Of a DNA stretch of 64,000 bases, positions 1 to 8,263 are shown in pieces. How positions within the stretch are numbered: position 1 is the stretch's first letter; every line of letters begins with the position of its first letter. This stretch comes from Cognatundibacterium squillarum. GTDB taxonomy: Bacteria; Pseudomonadota; Gammaproteobacteria; Burkholderiales; Burkholderiaceae_D. Where the stretch lies: assembly GCF_014652435.1 (NCBI RefSeq), contig NZ_BMYU01000007.1:124001-188000 (forward strand), written 5' to 3'. Below the pieces are notes generated by a model that was not told where the DNA came from, did no database searches, and was given only the letters and a program-made list of their open reading frames with translations. The translations under genes and the position numbers were made by a program.

Positions 1-899
1 AGCGAGTGCGGAGCCATGGATTCACGACCCAGACCGACACGTTTGCCGATCATGAATGCACCAACCAGACCGGCAATCGCTGCATTGATATGCACGACGG
101 TACCGCCGGCGAAGTCCAGCGCGCCTTTTTGCCACAGGAAACCGGCTTTCGCTGTTTCTGCAGTCAGGCTGGCAGCATCTTTAATTGCATCCGGACCAGT
201 CCAGAACCAGACCATGTGTGCAACCGGCAGATAGCTGAAGGTGAACCACAGCACCACGAATGCCAGTACTGCGGAGAAGCGTGCACGTTCTGCAAATGCA
301 CCGACGATCAGACCGCAGGTAATTGCAGCGAAAGTCGCCTGGAATGCCACGTACACAAATTCCGGAATCACCACGCCTTTGCTGAAGGTGGCAGCGGTTG
401 TGTAGCTGGCTTTAACCGGATCCCAGATGCCTTTCAGCATGACGCGGTCAAACGAACCGATAAACGCACTGCCTTCGGTAAAGGCCAGCGAATATCCGTA
501 CAGGCACCACAGCACGATGATCACGGCAAAAATCATGAACACCTGCATCAGGATGGACAGCATGTTTTTGGAACGTACCAGACCACCGTAGAACAACGCC
601 AGACCCGGAATGGTCATCAGAATCACCAGCAGCGTGGCAACCATCATCCATGCGGTATCGCCTTTGTTCGGTACCGGTGCGGCTGCCGCCGGTGCTGCAG
701 GTGCGGCTTCTGCGGCGGATGCCGGTGCAGCGGCAACAGGTGCGACTGGTGCGCTGGCCGGCGCTGCATCGCTGACGCTGGCTGCCACCGGCGCTGCGGT
801 TTCTGCCGGTTTGGAAGCGGCATCCTGTGCAAGCGCAGGCATCGCCAGTACACCCAGCAACGCGGTGGCGCATAAGACTTTCTGAATTATTTTCTTCAT
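1..899 (-). CDS. amtB: AmtB-type ammonium transporter (3' end outside window)
   Basis: Inner-membrane ammonium channel. The start codon is the ATG at 897-899 and the gene runs off the left edge, so about 299 codons are visible. The N-terminus is a signal peptide (MKKIIQKVLC.. to about residue 24). It is followed by an unusually long Ala/Pro/Val-rich stretch of about 45 residues before the first predicted membrane segment. The Amt core follows, with hydrophobic segments around WMMVATLLVILMTIPGLALF, the LFYGGLVRSKN motif and the GTVVHINAAIAGLVGA motif, all typical of the AmtB family. It lies 19 nt downstream of glnK, the usual glnK-amtB pairing in which GlnK plugs the channel when nitrogen is sufficient. 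The unit is probably NtrC/sigma-54 controlled. Family assignment is secure; only the C-terminal half is missing. Confidence 0.95.
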   Translation of the reverse strand, partial: MKKIIQKVLCATALLGVLAMPALAQDAASKPAETAAPVAASVSDAAPASAPVAPVAAAPASAAEAAPAAPAAAAPVPNKGDTAWMMVATLLVILMTIPGLALFYGGLVRSKNMLSILMQVFMIFAVIIVLWCLYGYSLAFTEGSAFIGSFDRVMLKGIWDPVKASYTTAATFSKGVVIPEFVYVAFQATFAAITCGLIVGAFAERARFSAVLAFVVLWFTFSYLPVAHMVWFWTGPDAIKDAASLTAETAKAGFLWQKGALDFAGGTVVHINAAIAGLVGAFMIGKRVGLGRESMAPHS

Positions 900-918
900 C
901 TTGTTATCCCCCTGCCGG

Positions 919-2014
<1,096 letters not shown>

Positions 2015-2156
2015 TGCGATACCCCTTCAAAGATGTAATACGTCAAGAATCAAAACGAAACCGAACTCAGTTCATCTGTTACCGGTAGACAAGACCTGAA
2101 GATCATTCGCAGTCCTGCCAGAAATGATTGCAATAATTCGGAGCTAAACCTCCTTT

Positions 2157-2172
2157 AGCACAAGTCGTGCCA
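2157..2172 (-). promoter_or_regulatory. sigma-54 (RpoN) type -24/-12 promoter for porin-glnK-amtB
   Basis: Read on the minus strand the sequence is TGGCACGACTTGTGCT. It has the invariant GG and GC dinucleotides exactly 10 bases apart and matches the consensus TGGCACG-N4-TTGCW except for one base (GTGC for TTGC). The predicted start lies near 2146, giving a leader of about 130 nt before the porin ATG at 2014. Context (PII and Amt genes) fits RpoN/NtrC control. No clear NtrC palindrome was recognised upstream. Confidence 0.72.
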
Positions 2173-2443
2173 GCAGCCGGAAAGTGGTATGCCCGCACTG
2201 CAACACACCATAAAACATTGATCGTTATGCAAAATTCCTGCTGGTATTGCATGGTTTTGCGCAGTCGCCGTGCCTGCTTTAGGCTATGATGAGAAACCAC
2301 TGTGCGCTGGCTGTGCAGCATGCTGCGGTTCTGCGCCGGTTCTGCACTAAATTGACGCACTGCAGCGCGGCGCACTTTCAGAATAGGTGGCTTGCACAAA
2401 AAATGTGCAGAAAAAGCTAAAAAAACAACATTCAGGTGAAATC
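2173..2443. other. intergenic region between porin unit and ubiK
   Basis: Together with the porin leader this is a stretch of over 400 bases without a gene between two divergent units. It should hold activator sites for the sigma-54 promoter and the promoter of ubiK. A possible -10 element TATGAT occurs near 2285 on the plus strand, but no good -35 was found. Nothing else was recognised. Confidence 0.4.
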
Positions 2444-2686
2444 ATGGATAAACCCAATCTCTTTAACGATCTCCAGAGCAAACTGAATCAGGTACTGGAA
2501 AACTCTCCGGCCAAAGACATCGAAAAAAATGTCAAAGCCTTCATGACCCAGAGTTTTTCCCGCCTTGATCTGGTTACCCGCGAAGAATTCGATATTCAGG
2601 CGCAAGTGCTGGCAAAAACCCGCGCCAAACTGGAAGCCCTCGAAGCCCGCGTTGCTGCACTGGAGGCACAACTGAAGGACGAATAA
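2444..2686 (+). CDS. ubiK: UbiK-type ubiquinone biosynthesis accessory factor (BMFP domain)
   Basis: An 80-residue protein of the YqiC/UbiK family. It begins MDKPNLFNDLQSKL, has the central sequence EKNVKAFMTQSFSRLDLVTREEFD, and ends in a heptad-rich coiled coil (RAKLEALEARVAALEAQL). UbiK trimerises through this coiled coil and assists UbiJ and the late aerobic steps of ubiquinone synthesis. The ATG at 2444 is preferred over an upstream in-frame ATG at 2387 because it has an AGGTGA ribosome site and the conserved family start. It is followed 5 nt later by the comM-like gene, a common arrangement in beta- and gammaproteobacteria. Confidence 0.9.
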   Translation: MDKPNLFNDLQSKLNQVLENSPAKDIEKNVKAFMTQSFSRLDLVTREEFDIQAQVLAKTRAKLEALEARVAALEAQLKDE

Positions 2687-2691
2687 TCCGC

Positions 2692-4212
2692 ATGTCGCTT
2701 GCTGTTCTGAAAACCCGTTCCCTGAACGGGATGGAAGCACCGGCAGTCACCGTTGAAGTGCATCTGGCAAATGGCTTGCCAGCCTTCACCATCGTTGGTC
2801 TGCCGGAAACCGAAGTCAAAGAAGCCCGAGACCGGGTCAGAGCAGCAATCCAGAATGCGCGGTTTGAATTTCCCGCCCGCCGGATTACTGTCAATCTGGC
2901 TCCCGCCGATCTGCCCAAAGAATCCGGCCGGTTCGATTTACCGATTGCCCTCGGCATCCTTGCTGCATCCGGACAAATTCCTGCCGGTGATCTGTCTGGC
3001 TATGAATTTGCCGGTGAGCTTTCTTTGTCCGGCGAACTGCGTCCGGTACGCGGCGCGCTGGCCATGACTTACGCAATCAGCCGTCAGCCATCGGATCATT
3101 TACCCGCTTTCATTCTTCCTGCTGCCAGCGCACCGGAAGCCGCACTGGTACGCGATGCGGTGATTCTTCCTGCCGCATCCCTGCTCGATGTCTGCGCCCA
3201 TCTGGCCGCTACCCAGCCCGAACACAAACTGACACCGTACCGTGCCGAACCGACAGCCGCTGTCGCGCTGTATCCGGATTTCCGCGATGTCAAAGGCCAG
3301 TCCAGCGTGAAACGCGCACTGGAAATAGCGGCCGCCGGTAATCATTCTGTTTTAATGAGCGGCCCGCCGGGCACCGGCAAATCCATGCTCGCTGCCCGTT
3401 TTCCGGGCATTCTGCCGGATATGACCGATCAGGAAGCGCTGGAGGCCGCTTCGGTGCATTCTTTAACCGGTGGCTTTCACGCCGGACTTTGGCGTCAGCG
3501 TCCCTACCGTAGTCCGCATCACACTAGTTCTGCGGTCGCACTGGTCGGCGGCGGCAGCACGCCGCGTCCCGGAGAAATCTCTCTGGCGCATCAGGGCGTA
3601 TTGTTTTTAGATGAGTTACCGGAGTTTGACCGCAAGGTGCTGGAAGTCCTGCGCGAACCGCTGGAATCCGGCCGGATTCATATTTCACGTGCGGCGAGGC
3701 AGGCAGAATTTCCGGCACGCTTTCAGCTGATTGCCGCGATGAATCCTTGTCCCTGCGGTTACCACGGCCACCCCAGCATCGTTTGCCGCTGCACACCGGA
3801 TCAGATTCACCGTTATCAGGACAAAATCTCCGGCCCGTTACTGGATCGCATTGATCTGCAAATTACCGTACCGGCGCTCAGCCATGAAGACTTACTGAAA
3901 CAAGCGGACGGCGAATACAGTGCAGATATCCGGCAACGGGTGCAACGCGCTGCAGAACGGCAACTGCAACGACAAGGCAAACCGAATCAGTTACTCAGCA
4001 GTCAGGAACTGGATACGCACTGCCAGCCGGAACCTGCGGCCATGAAATTGCTGCAGCAAGCCATGCAGCAATTTCAATGGTCTGCCCGCAGTTGCCACCG
4101 CGTGCTGAAACTGGCGCGCACGATTGCTGATCTGGCAGATCAGGAACAAATCAGCAGCCGTCATCTGGCTGAAGCCATTCAGTACCGGCGGGTACTGAAA
4201 CAAAATACCTGA
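2692..4212 (+). CDS. comM: YifB/ComM-type Mg-chelatase-like AAA+ ATPase
   Basis: A 506-residue protein with three parts: an N-terminal Lon-protease-like fold (SLAVLKTRSLNGMEAPAV), a central AAA+ Mg-chelatase module, and a C-terminal Mg_chelatase_C helical domain (RSCHRVLKLARTIADLA). The Walker A motif GPPGTGKS is at residues 224-231 and Walker B VLFLDE ends near residue 308. A cysteine-rich NPCPCGYHG segment typical of the family follows. ComM is a hexameric helicase that promotes branch migration during integration of DNA taken up by natural transformation. Co-transcription with ubiK is likely (5-nt gap). The stop codon lies in the loop of a terminator hairpin. Confidence 0.93.
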   Translation: MSLAVLKTRSLNGMEAPAVTVEVHLANGLPAFTIVGLPETEVKEARDRVRAAIQNARFEFPARRITVNLAPADLPKESGRFDLPIALGILAASGQIPAGDLSGYEFAGELSLSGELRPVRGALAMTYAISRQPSDHLPAFILPAASAPEAALVRDAVILPAASLLDVCAHLAATQPEHKLTPYRAEPTAAVALYPDFRDVKGQSSVKRALEIAAAGNHSVLMSGPPGTGKSMLAARFPGILPDMTDQEALEAASVHSLTGGFHAGLWRQRPYRSPHHTSSAVALVGGGSTPRPGEISLAHQGVLFLDELPEFDRKVLEVLREPLESGRIHISRAARQAEFPARFQLIAAMNPCPCGYHGHPSIVCRCTPDQIHRYQDKISGPLLDRIDLQITVPALSHEDLLKQADGEYSADIRQRVQRAAERQLQRQGKPNQLLSSQELDTHCQPEPAAMKLLQQAMQQFQWSARSCHRVLKLARTIADLADQEQISSRHLAEAIQYRRVLKQNT

Positions 4213-4223
4213 GGTATTTTTTT
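4202..4223 (+). terminator. rho-independent terminator overlapping the comM stop codon
   Basis: The stem AAAATACC/GGTATTTT has the TGA stop codon itself as its three-base loop and is followed by a T-run. Terminators that include the stop codon are compact and uncommon. The U-tract and stem are clear, though the stem is short and AT-rich. Confidence 0.65.
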
Positions 4224-4331
4224 AAAAGACGGGTCAGCGCACTATTGATTTCACGTCTGCCGTCCTGACATATGGCGCACACAGCCCAGCGGTTTGCGCG
4301 GGCTGGATGTTGATTGTTCACCGGAGGTCAT

Positions 4332-5027
4332 ATGTCGCCGCAAGAAACACAAATGTTGCAGAATTTTCTGGATCAGCTGGTACAGGTAAAAGGTACGGTC
4401 AAAGATCCGCAAGCGCAAACCATGATTCAGGACGCGTATGCCCGGCAACCGGACGCAGCTTATCTGCTGGTACAAAAAACCTTGCTGATGGAACAGGCAC
4501 TGAGTAACGCTAACCGCCAGATCGCAGATCTGCAGGCAGAGTTGCGCGAACTGCGCAGCCAGCCGGCAGCCGCCGCAGGCAACAGCCAGAGTGGTTTCCT
4601 GAACAGCGCTTCCGGGGGCTGGGGTAACAGTGCACCGGCACGCAGCCTGAACACGGCTGCAGCACCTGCGCAGGTCATGCAGGCAGCGCCGGTACAGCCG
4701 GTTCCCCAGCAAGCTCCTGCAGCGGGCGGTTTTTTCTCGAATAACAGCGGTATGCTCGGCAATATTGCATCGACCGCAGCCGGTGTTGCGGCCGGCGCCT
4801 TTCTGTATCAGGGAATCAGCCATATGTTTGGCAGCCATAACAGCGGCAATCACAATGCGCTGTCAGATCAGTCCGGTGCTGCGCAGCTGAACAATAGTCA
4901 GGGTGAATTTATTCCGGGCTACTTCAGTCAGCCGCAGAATGACAGTTCTCCGCTAGAACCGCTGGATGCGCCGCTGAGCAGCGACTTTGCGTCTGATGAC
5001 AGTTACGGCGGCGATGATCTGATCTGA
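4332..5027 (+). CDS. DUF2076 family protein
   Basis: A 231-residue protein. The N-terminal 80 residues (MSPQETQMLQNFLDQLVQVKG.. through a coiled coil NRQIADLQAELRELRSQ) match the DUF2076 family. An Ala/Pro/Gln-rich linker follows, then a Gly/Ala-rich hydrophobic segment (LGNIASTAAGVAAGAFLYQG) that could sit in the membrane, and an acidic tail ending SYGGDDLI. The start at 4332 has a strong GGAGG ribosome site 4 nt upstream, so the in-frame ATG at 4314 is rejected. Its biological role is not known; some family members are annotated as periplasmic ligand-binding sensors without firm evidence. Confidence 0.82.
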   Translation: MSPQETQMLQNFLDQLVQVKGTVKDPQAQTMIQDAYARQPDAAYLLVQKTLLMEQALSNANRQIADLQAELRELRSQPAAAAGNSQSGFLNSASGGWGNSAPARSLNTAAAPAQVMQAAPVQPVPQQAPAAGGFFSNNSGMLGNIASTAAGVAAGAFLYQGISHMFGSHNSGNHNALSDQSGAAQLNNSQGEFIPGYFSQPQNDSSPLEPLDAPLSSDFASDDSYGGDDLI

Positions 5028-5069
5028 TCAGAGTATCCGAAGCTCACCGGGATACGCTTATTCACAGCA

Positions 5070-5104
5070 TTTGCAGAACGTCACTTTTCCGCACGTTCTG
5101 CAAA
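5070..5104. repeat. 12-bp perfect inverted repeat (TTTGCAGAACGT)
   Basis: TTTGCAGAACGT at 5070-5081 is repeated in inverted form at 5093-5104 with an 11-base loop. Further TTCTGCAA/TGCAGAA half-motifs occur near 5134 and 5155, before the DUF1800 lipoprotein start at 5203. It could be the end-hairpin of the DUF2076 transcript (no T-run follows) or an operator array for the next gene. Confidence 0.5.
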
Positions 5105-5202
5105 CTGGTGTTACCTGATCTATACAAATCTGCCGGTTCTGCAATCCACGTTATGCAGAATTCATTGTATGCTCCTGCATGAAGTTTCATTCAGGAGCAT
5201 TC

Positions 5203-6774
5203 ATGTTGCCGGTTCACCGCTTACGATTTCAGCACTGCCTGTCAGTCAGCCTGTTTTGCCTGCTGGCTGCCTGCAGTACCCCGCCTAAACAAGAAACGGT
5301 CATCCTGCCACCGGCGGGTAAAGTGTTCGCGCAATTCAATGTACGAACGGATCTGCTGCTGAACCGGCTGAGTTTCGGTGCCAATTATTCTTCCTACCAG
5401 CAAGTGCTTGCCGTCGGACCTGACCGCTATCTGGATCAGCAACTGCGTGCGCGCCACAGCATTGTCCCCGGCCCGATACAGGCGCAAATCGACAGTCTGA
5501 CGATCAGCAAAATTCCGGCGGAAGCACTGGCCCGGCAAATGGAGGCACAGCGTGTAGAGTCAGAGCGTCAGAAAGGTACTGACGATACGCTGCGTAAAGC
5601 CTACCAGCAGGAAATGAACCGCTTAGCCCGCGAAGCTGCCTCGCGCAGTCTGCTGCGCGCTGTCTATTCAACGAACCAGTTACAGGAACAAATGACCTGG
5701 TTCTGGATGAATCACTTCAGCATTTTCTCCGGAAAACATAATATCCGCGCCATGATCGGCGATTTCGAAGAAAGTGCCATCCGCCCGAACGCACTTGGTA
5801 ATTTCCGTGAATTACTGCGCGCTACGGTCTACCATCCGGCCATGCTGCGTTATCTGGATAATGAATATAACGCTGTTAATAAAATTAATGAGAATTACGC
5901 CCGGGAATTACTTGAGCTGCATACACTCGGCGTGAATGGCGGTTATACACAAAAAGATGTACAGGAACTGGCGCGTGTTCTGACCGGCGTTGGTGTCAAC
6001 ATGCAGGCACATCCCGAGGTACCGAAACTGCGTCCGGAAGCAGCGAAACTGTTTGTGCGTAAAGGCTTATTTGAATTTCATCCGCAACGCCACGACTTCG
6101 GCGACAAGCTGATACTGGGACACACGATACGCGGACGCGGTCTGGCAGAAACGGACGAAGTGATTGATATGCTGAGCCGCCATCCGGCCACCGCTCGATT
6201 TGTCAGTACGAAACTGGCGCAGTTTTTTGTCTCCGCACAACCAAGTGATGCACTGATCAGCACAATGTCCTCTGCTTTCCTGCGTTCCGACGGGGATATT
6301 CCTTACACACTGCGCACCATGTTTGACAGTGAAGAATTCATTCGATCGCTGGGCAAACAGTTTAAAGATCCCTTGCATTACGTGGTCTCCTCACTGCGAC
6401 TGACCTACGATGGCAGCAATATTGTCAATACCGCGCCGGCACTTAACTGGCTGAATATGCTAGGCCAGCCCTACTTCGGACGACAAACACCGGATGGTTA
6501 CTCGCTGGCTGAAAATGCATGGTCCAGCGCGGGACAAATGAGTACGCGCTTCGATCTGGCCCGCATTCTGGCAAATGGGAATGCAAACTTGTTCCGGGCA
6601 GAGGGTCAGAATAGCGCGGAGAAGTTTCAGGCCCCGACATTATCCAATGCGAGTTGCATCAAGAATATGCTGCCTTACCTGAGCAATGAAACCCGTCAGG
6701 CACTGGCGCAGGCAAAAAATACCACCGAATGGAATCTGCTGTTTCTGGCTTCGCCGGAAATGATGCACCGCTGA
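5203..6774 (+). CDS. DUF1800 domain lipoprotein
   Basis: A 523-residue protein. It starts at the ATG at 5203, which has AGGAG 6 nt upstream; an in-frame ATG at 5179 lacks a site. The N-terminus is a lipoprotein signal with lipobox LLAAC and lipidated Cys24. The rest matches DUF1800: LLLNRLSFGANYSSYQQ near the start, ending with the WNLLFLASPEMMHR segment. DUF1800 proteins are secreted and of unknown biochemistry, and are almost always encoded next to a DUF1501 protein, as here (14-nt gap). The pair probably works together in the periplasm or at the envelope. Confidence 0.87.
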   Translation: MLPVHRLRFQHCLSVSLFCLLAACSTPPKQETVILPPAGKVFAQFNVRTDLLLNRLSFGANYSSYQQVLAVGPDRYLDQQLRARHSIVPGPIQAQIDSLTISKIPAEALARQMEAQRVESERQKGTDDTLRKAYQQEMNRLAREAASRSLLRAVYSTNQLQEQMTWFWMNHFSIFSGKHNIRAMIGDFEESAIRPNALGNFRELLRATVYHPAMLRYLDNEYNAVNKINENYARELLELHTLGVNGGYTQKDVQELARVLTGVGVNMQAHPEVPKLRPEAAKLFVRKGLFEFHPQRHDFGDKLILGHTIRGRGLAETDEVIDMLSRHPATARFVSTKLAQFFVSAQPSDALISTMSSAFLRSDGDIPYTLRTMFDSEEFIRSLGKQFKDPLHYVVSSLRLTYDGSNIVNTAPALNWLNMLGQPYFGRQTPDGYSLAENAWSSAGQMSTRFDLARILANGNANLFRAEGQNSAEKFQAPTLSNASCIKNMLPYLSNETRQALAQAKNTTEWNLLFLASPEMMHR

Positions 6775-6788
6775 ACGGAAAGGAAAGC

Positions 6789-7988
6789 ATGATGGACAGA
6801 CGTCAGTTTTTGCAGGGAATAGGCGCATTTGCAGCAACCGCAGGAATCAGCAGCAGTGTGATGGCTGCATCGGCAGATCAGCCGCGCTTTCTGCTCGTGT
6901 TTCTGCGCGGTGGCTATGATGCCAGTCATTTACTGGTACCGGTTTCCAGCAGTTTTTATTATGAATCACGTCCGAACATTGCCATACCGCGACCTTCCGA
7001 ACGTCCGGAGTCGGCTTTGCCACTGAGTGCAGACTGGGGACTGCATCCTGCGCTGCGAGACACGATGCTGCCTTTATTTCAGCAGGGTGAACTGAGTTTT
7101 ATTCCCTTTGCCGGCACAGATGACTTAACGCGCAGCCATTTTGAAACGCAGGACAGCATCGAACTGGGACAGGCATTGAATGGCAAACGCGACTTTCATT
7201 CCGGATTCCTGAACCGTCTGGCAGCAGTCATTCAGCCACAGCAGCCGATGCAATGTATGGCGTTTACTGACCAGTTGCCATTGATATTTCAGGGTGATGC
7301 CAGGGTTGCTAATCTGGCGCTGAAAAATCCGGCGAAAATGCAAATCGATCAGCGTCAGAGTCAGATCATCCGCGACATGTATCAGAAAAGCCGGCTGCAG
7401 GATGCAGTCACGGAAGGATTTAATGTCCGTGCTGATGTGATGCGTGAGCTGCAGGAAGAAATGAATTCCGCTAACCGTAACGCAATCAGTACGAAAGGTT
7501 TTGCACTGGAGGCGCAACGCATTGCACGTTTGATGCGTGAGAAATATGCGCTTGGATTCATTGATGTCGGCGGGTGGGATACACACGTCGATCAGGGAAG
7601 CAGTAAAGGTACGCTGGCAAACAAATTTGAAGAGCTTGGCAAAGGTTTGCAAACCTTCCGCGAAGAGATGGGTGGTCAGTGGAAAAATACCACCGTGGTC
7701 GTTATCAGTGAATTCGGCCGCACCTTCCGCGAAAATGGTAAGCGCGGCACCGATCACGGACATGGTTCAGTGTACTGGGTACTTGGCGGTAGTGTTAAAG
7801 GCGGAAAAATCGCCGGAGATCAGCAGCAGTTGACTGCGTCCACTCTGTTTCAGAACCGGGACTATCCGGTACTGAATGAATACCGTGCAGTTCTGGGCGG
7901 AATGTTTGCCCGCATGTATGGTTTGTCAGACTCTCAGCTGGCACAGGTATTCGGCGGCGTTCGGCCGCGCGATCTGCACCTCATTTAG
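6789..7988 (+). CDS. DUF1501 Tat-exported protein
   Basis: A 399-residue protein. It begins MMDRRQFLQGIGAF, a twin-arginine (Tat) signal (RR at residues 4-5), so it is exported folded. The DUF1501 body shows FLRGGYDASHLLVP, the histidine-containing RSHFETQDSIELG, VGGWDTHVDQG and SEFGRTFREN-GTDHGHG motifs. These resemble the alkaline-phosphatase/sulfatase superfamily, suggesting a metal-dependent hydrolase. GAAAGGA precedes the start; a second ATG at 6792 is also possible. Its TAG stop is completed by the first bases of the adjoining 269-bp element, so the natural C-terminus may have differed slightly. Confidence 0.88.
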   Translation: MMDRRQFLQGIGAFAATAGISSSVMAASADQPRFLLVFLRGGYDASHLLVPVSSSFYYESRPNIAIPRPSERPESALPLSADWGLHPALRDTMLPLFQQGELSFIPFAGTDDLTRSHFETQDSIELGQALNGKRDFHSGFLNRLAAVIQPQQPMQCMAFTDQLPLIFQGDARVANLALKNPAKMQIDQRQSQIIRDMYQKSRLQDAVTEGFNVRADVMRELQEEMNSANRNAISTKGFALEAQRIARLMREKYALGFIDVGGWDTHVDQGSSKGTLANKFEELGKGLQTFREEMGGQWKNTTVVVISEFGRTFRENGKRGTDHGHGSVYWVLGGSVKGGKIAGDQQQLTASTLFQNRDYPVLNEYRAVLGGMFARMYGLSDSQLAQVFGGVRPRDLHLI

Positions 7989-8255
7989 AACTCATTTCAT
8001 AAATAGCCACGAGTGCGAACGCGGGGTGCCGGGAAGCAGTGCGCGGCGCCGTTGCGCAGCACAGACTGGTGTCTGTGCAAGCGACGCAACAAAGCAATGC
8101 GCCCGGCACCTCCGTTCCCGGAGGGTTTGTCTCATAGCGCACGCTGGACTGCGTTGGACGCGTTGTGAATAGCACCGCTATTCACTGCCTTGTCCGTCTT
8201 GCCAGCCCGCGCTATGAGACAAACGCATCTCGCGGGTATTTATGAAATGAGTTCT
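7987..8255 (+). mobile_element. 269-bp MITE-like structured repeat, copy 1
   Basis: Bounded by 19-bp perfect terminal inverted repeats AGAACTCATTTCATAAATA. The inverted repeats extend to about 27 bp with two mismatches. Inside are two long nested hairpins: 8025-8110 (ends GGTGCCGGG/CCCGGCACC, inner ACAGAC/GTCTGT) and 8125-8224 (ends GTTTGTCTCATAGCGC and its complement, inner GTGAATAGC/GCTATTCAC). No credible ORF is present. A second copy of identical length lies in inverse orientation at 59459-59727, with 12 differences by hand alignment. If the ends are taken as GAACTC..GAGTTC, this copy is flanked by TA on both sides, as for Tc1/mariner/IS630-type elements. It is non-autonomous; no transposase is in the window. 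Confidence 0.85.
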
Positions 8256-8263
8256 AGTTAAAC

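Noticed and set aside
6..875. Long plus-strand frames rich in Cys, Arg and His opposite amtB
   Set aside because: They are antisense to the clear AmtB coding sequence and have no protein-like composition.
2173..2400. NtrC enhancer sites for the sigma-54 promoter
   Set aside because: TGCA/GCGCA half-sites exist but none with correct palindrome spacing.
7981..8175. Short frames inside the 269-bp element
   Set aside because: They reflect GC-rich inverted repeats; both copies differ at positions that ignore codon structure.
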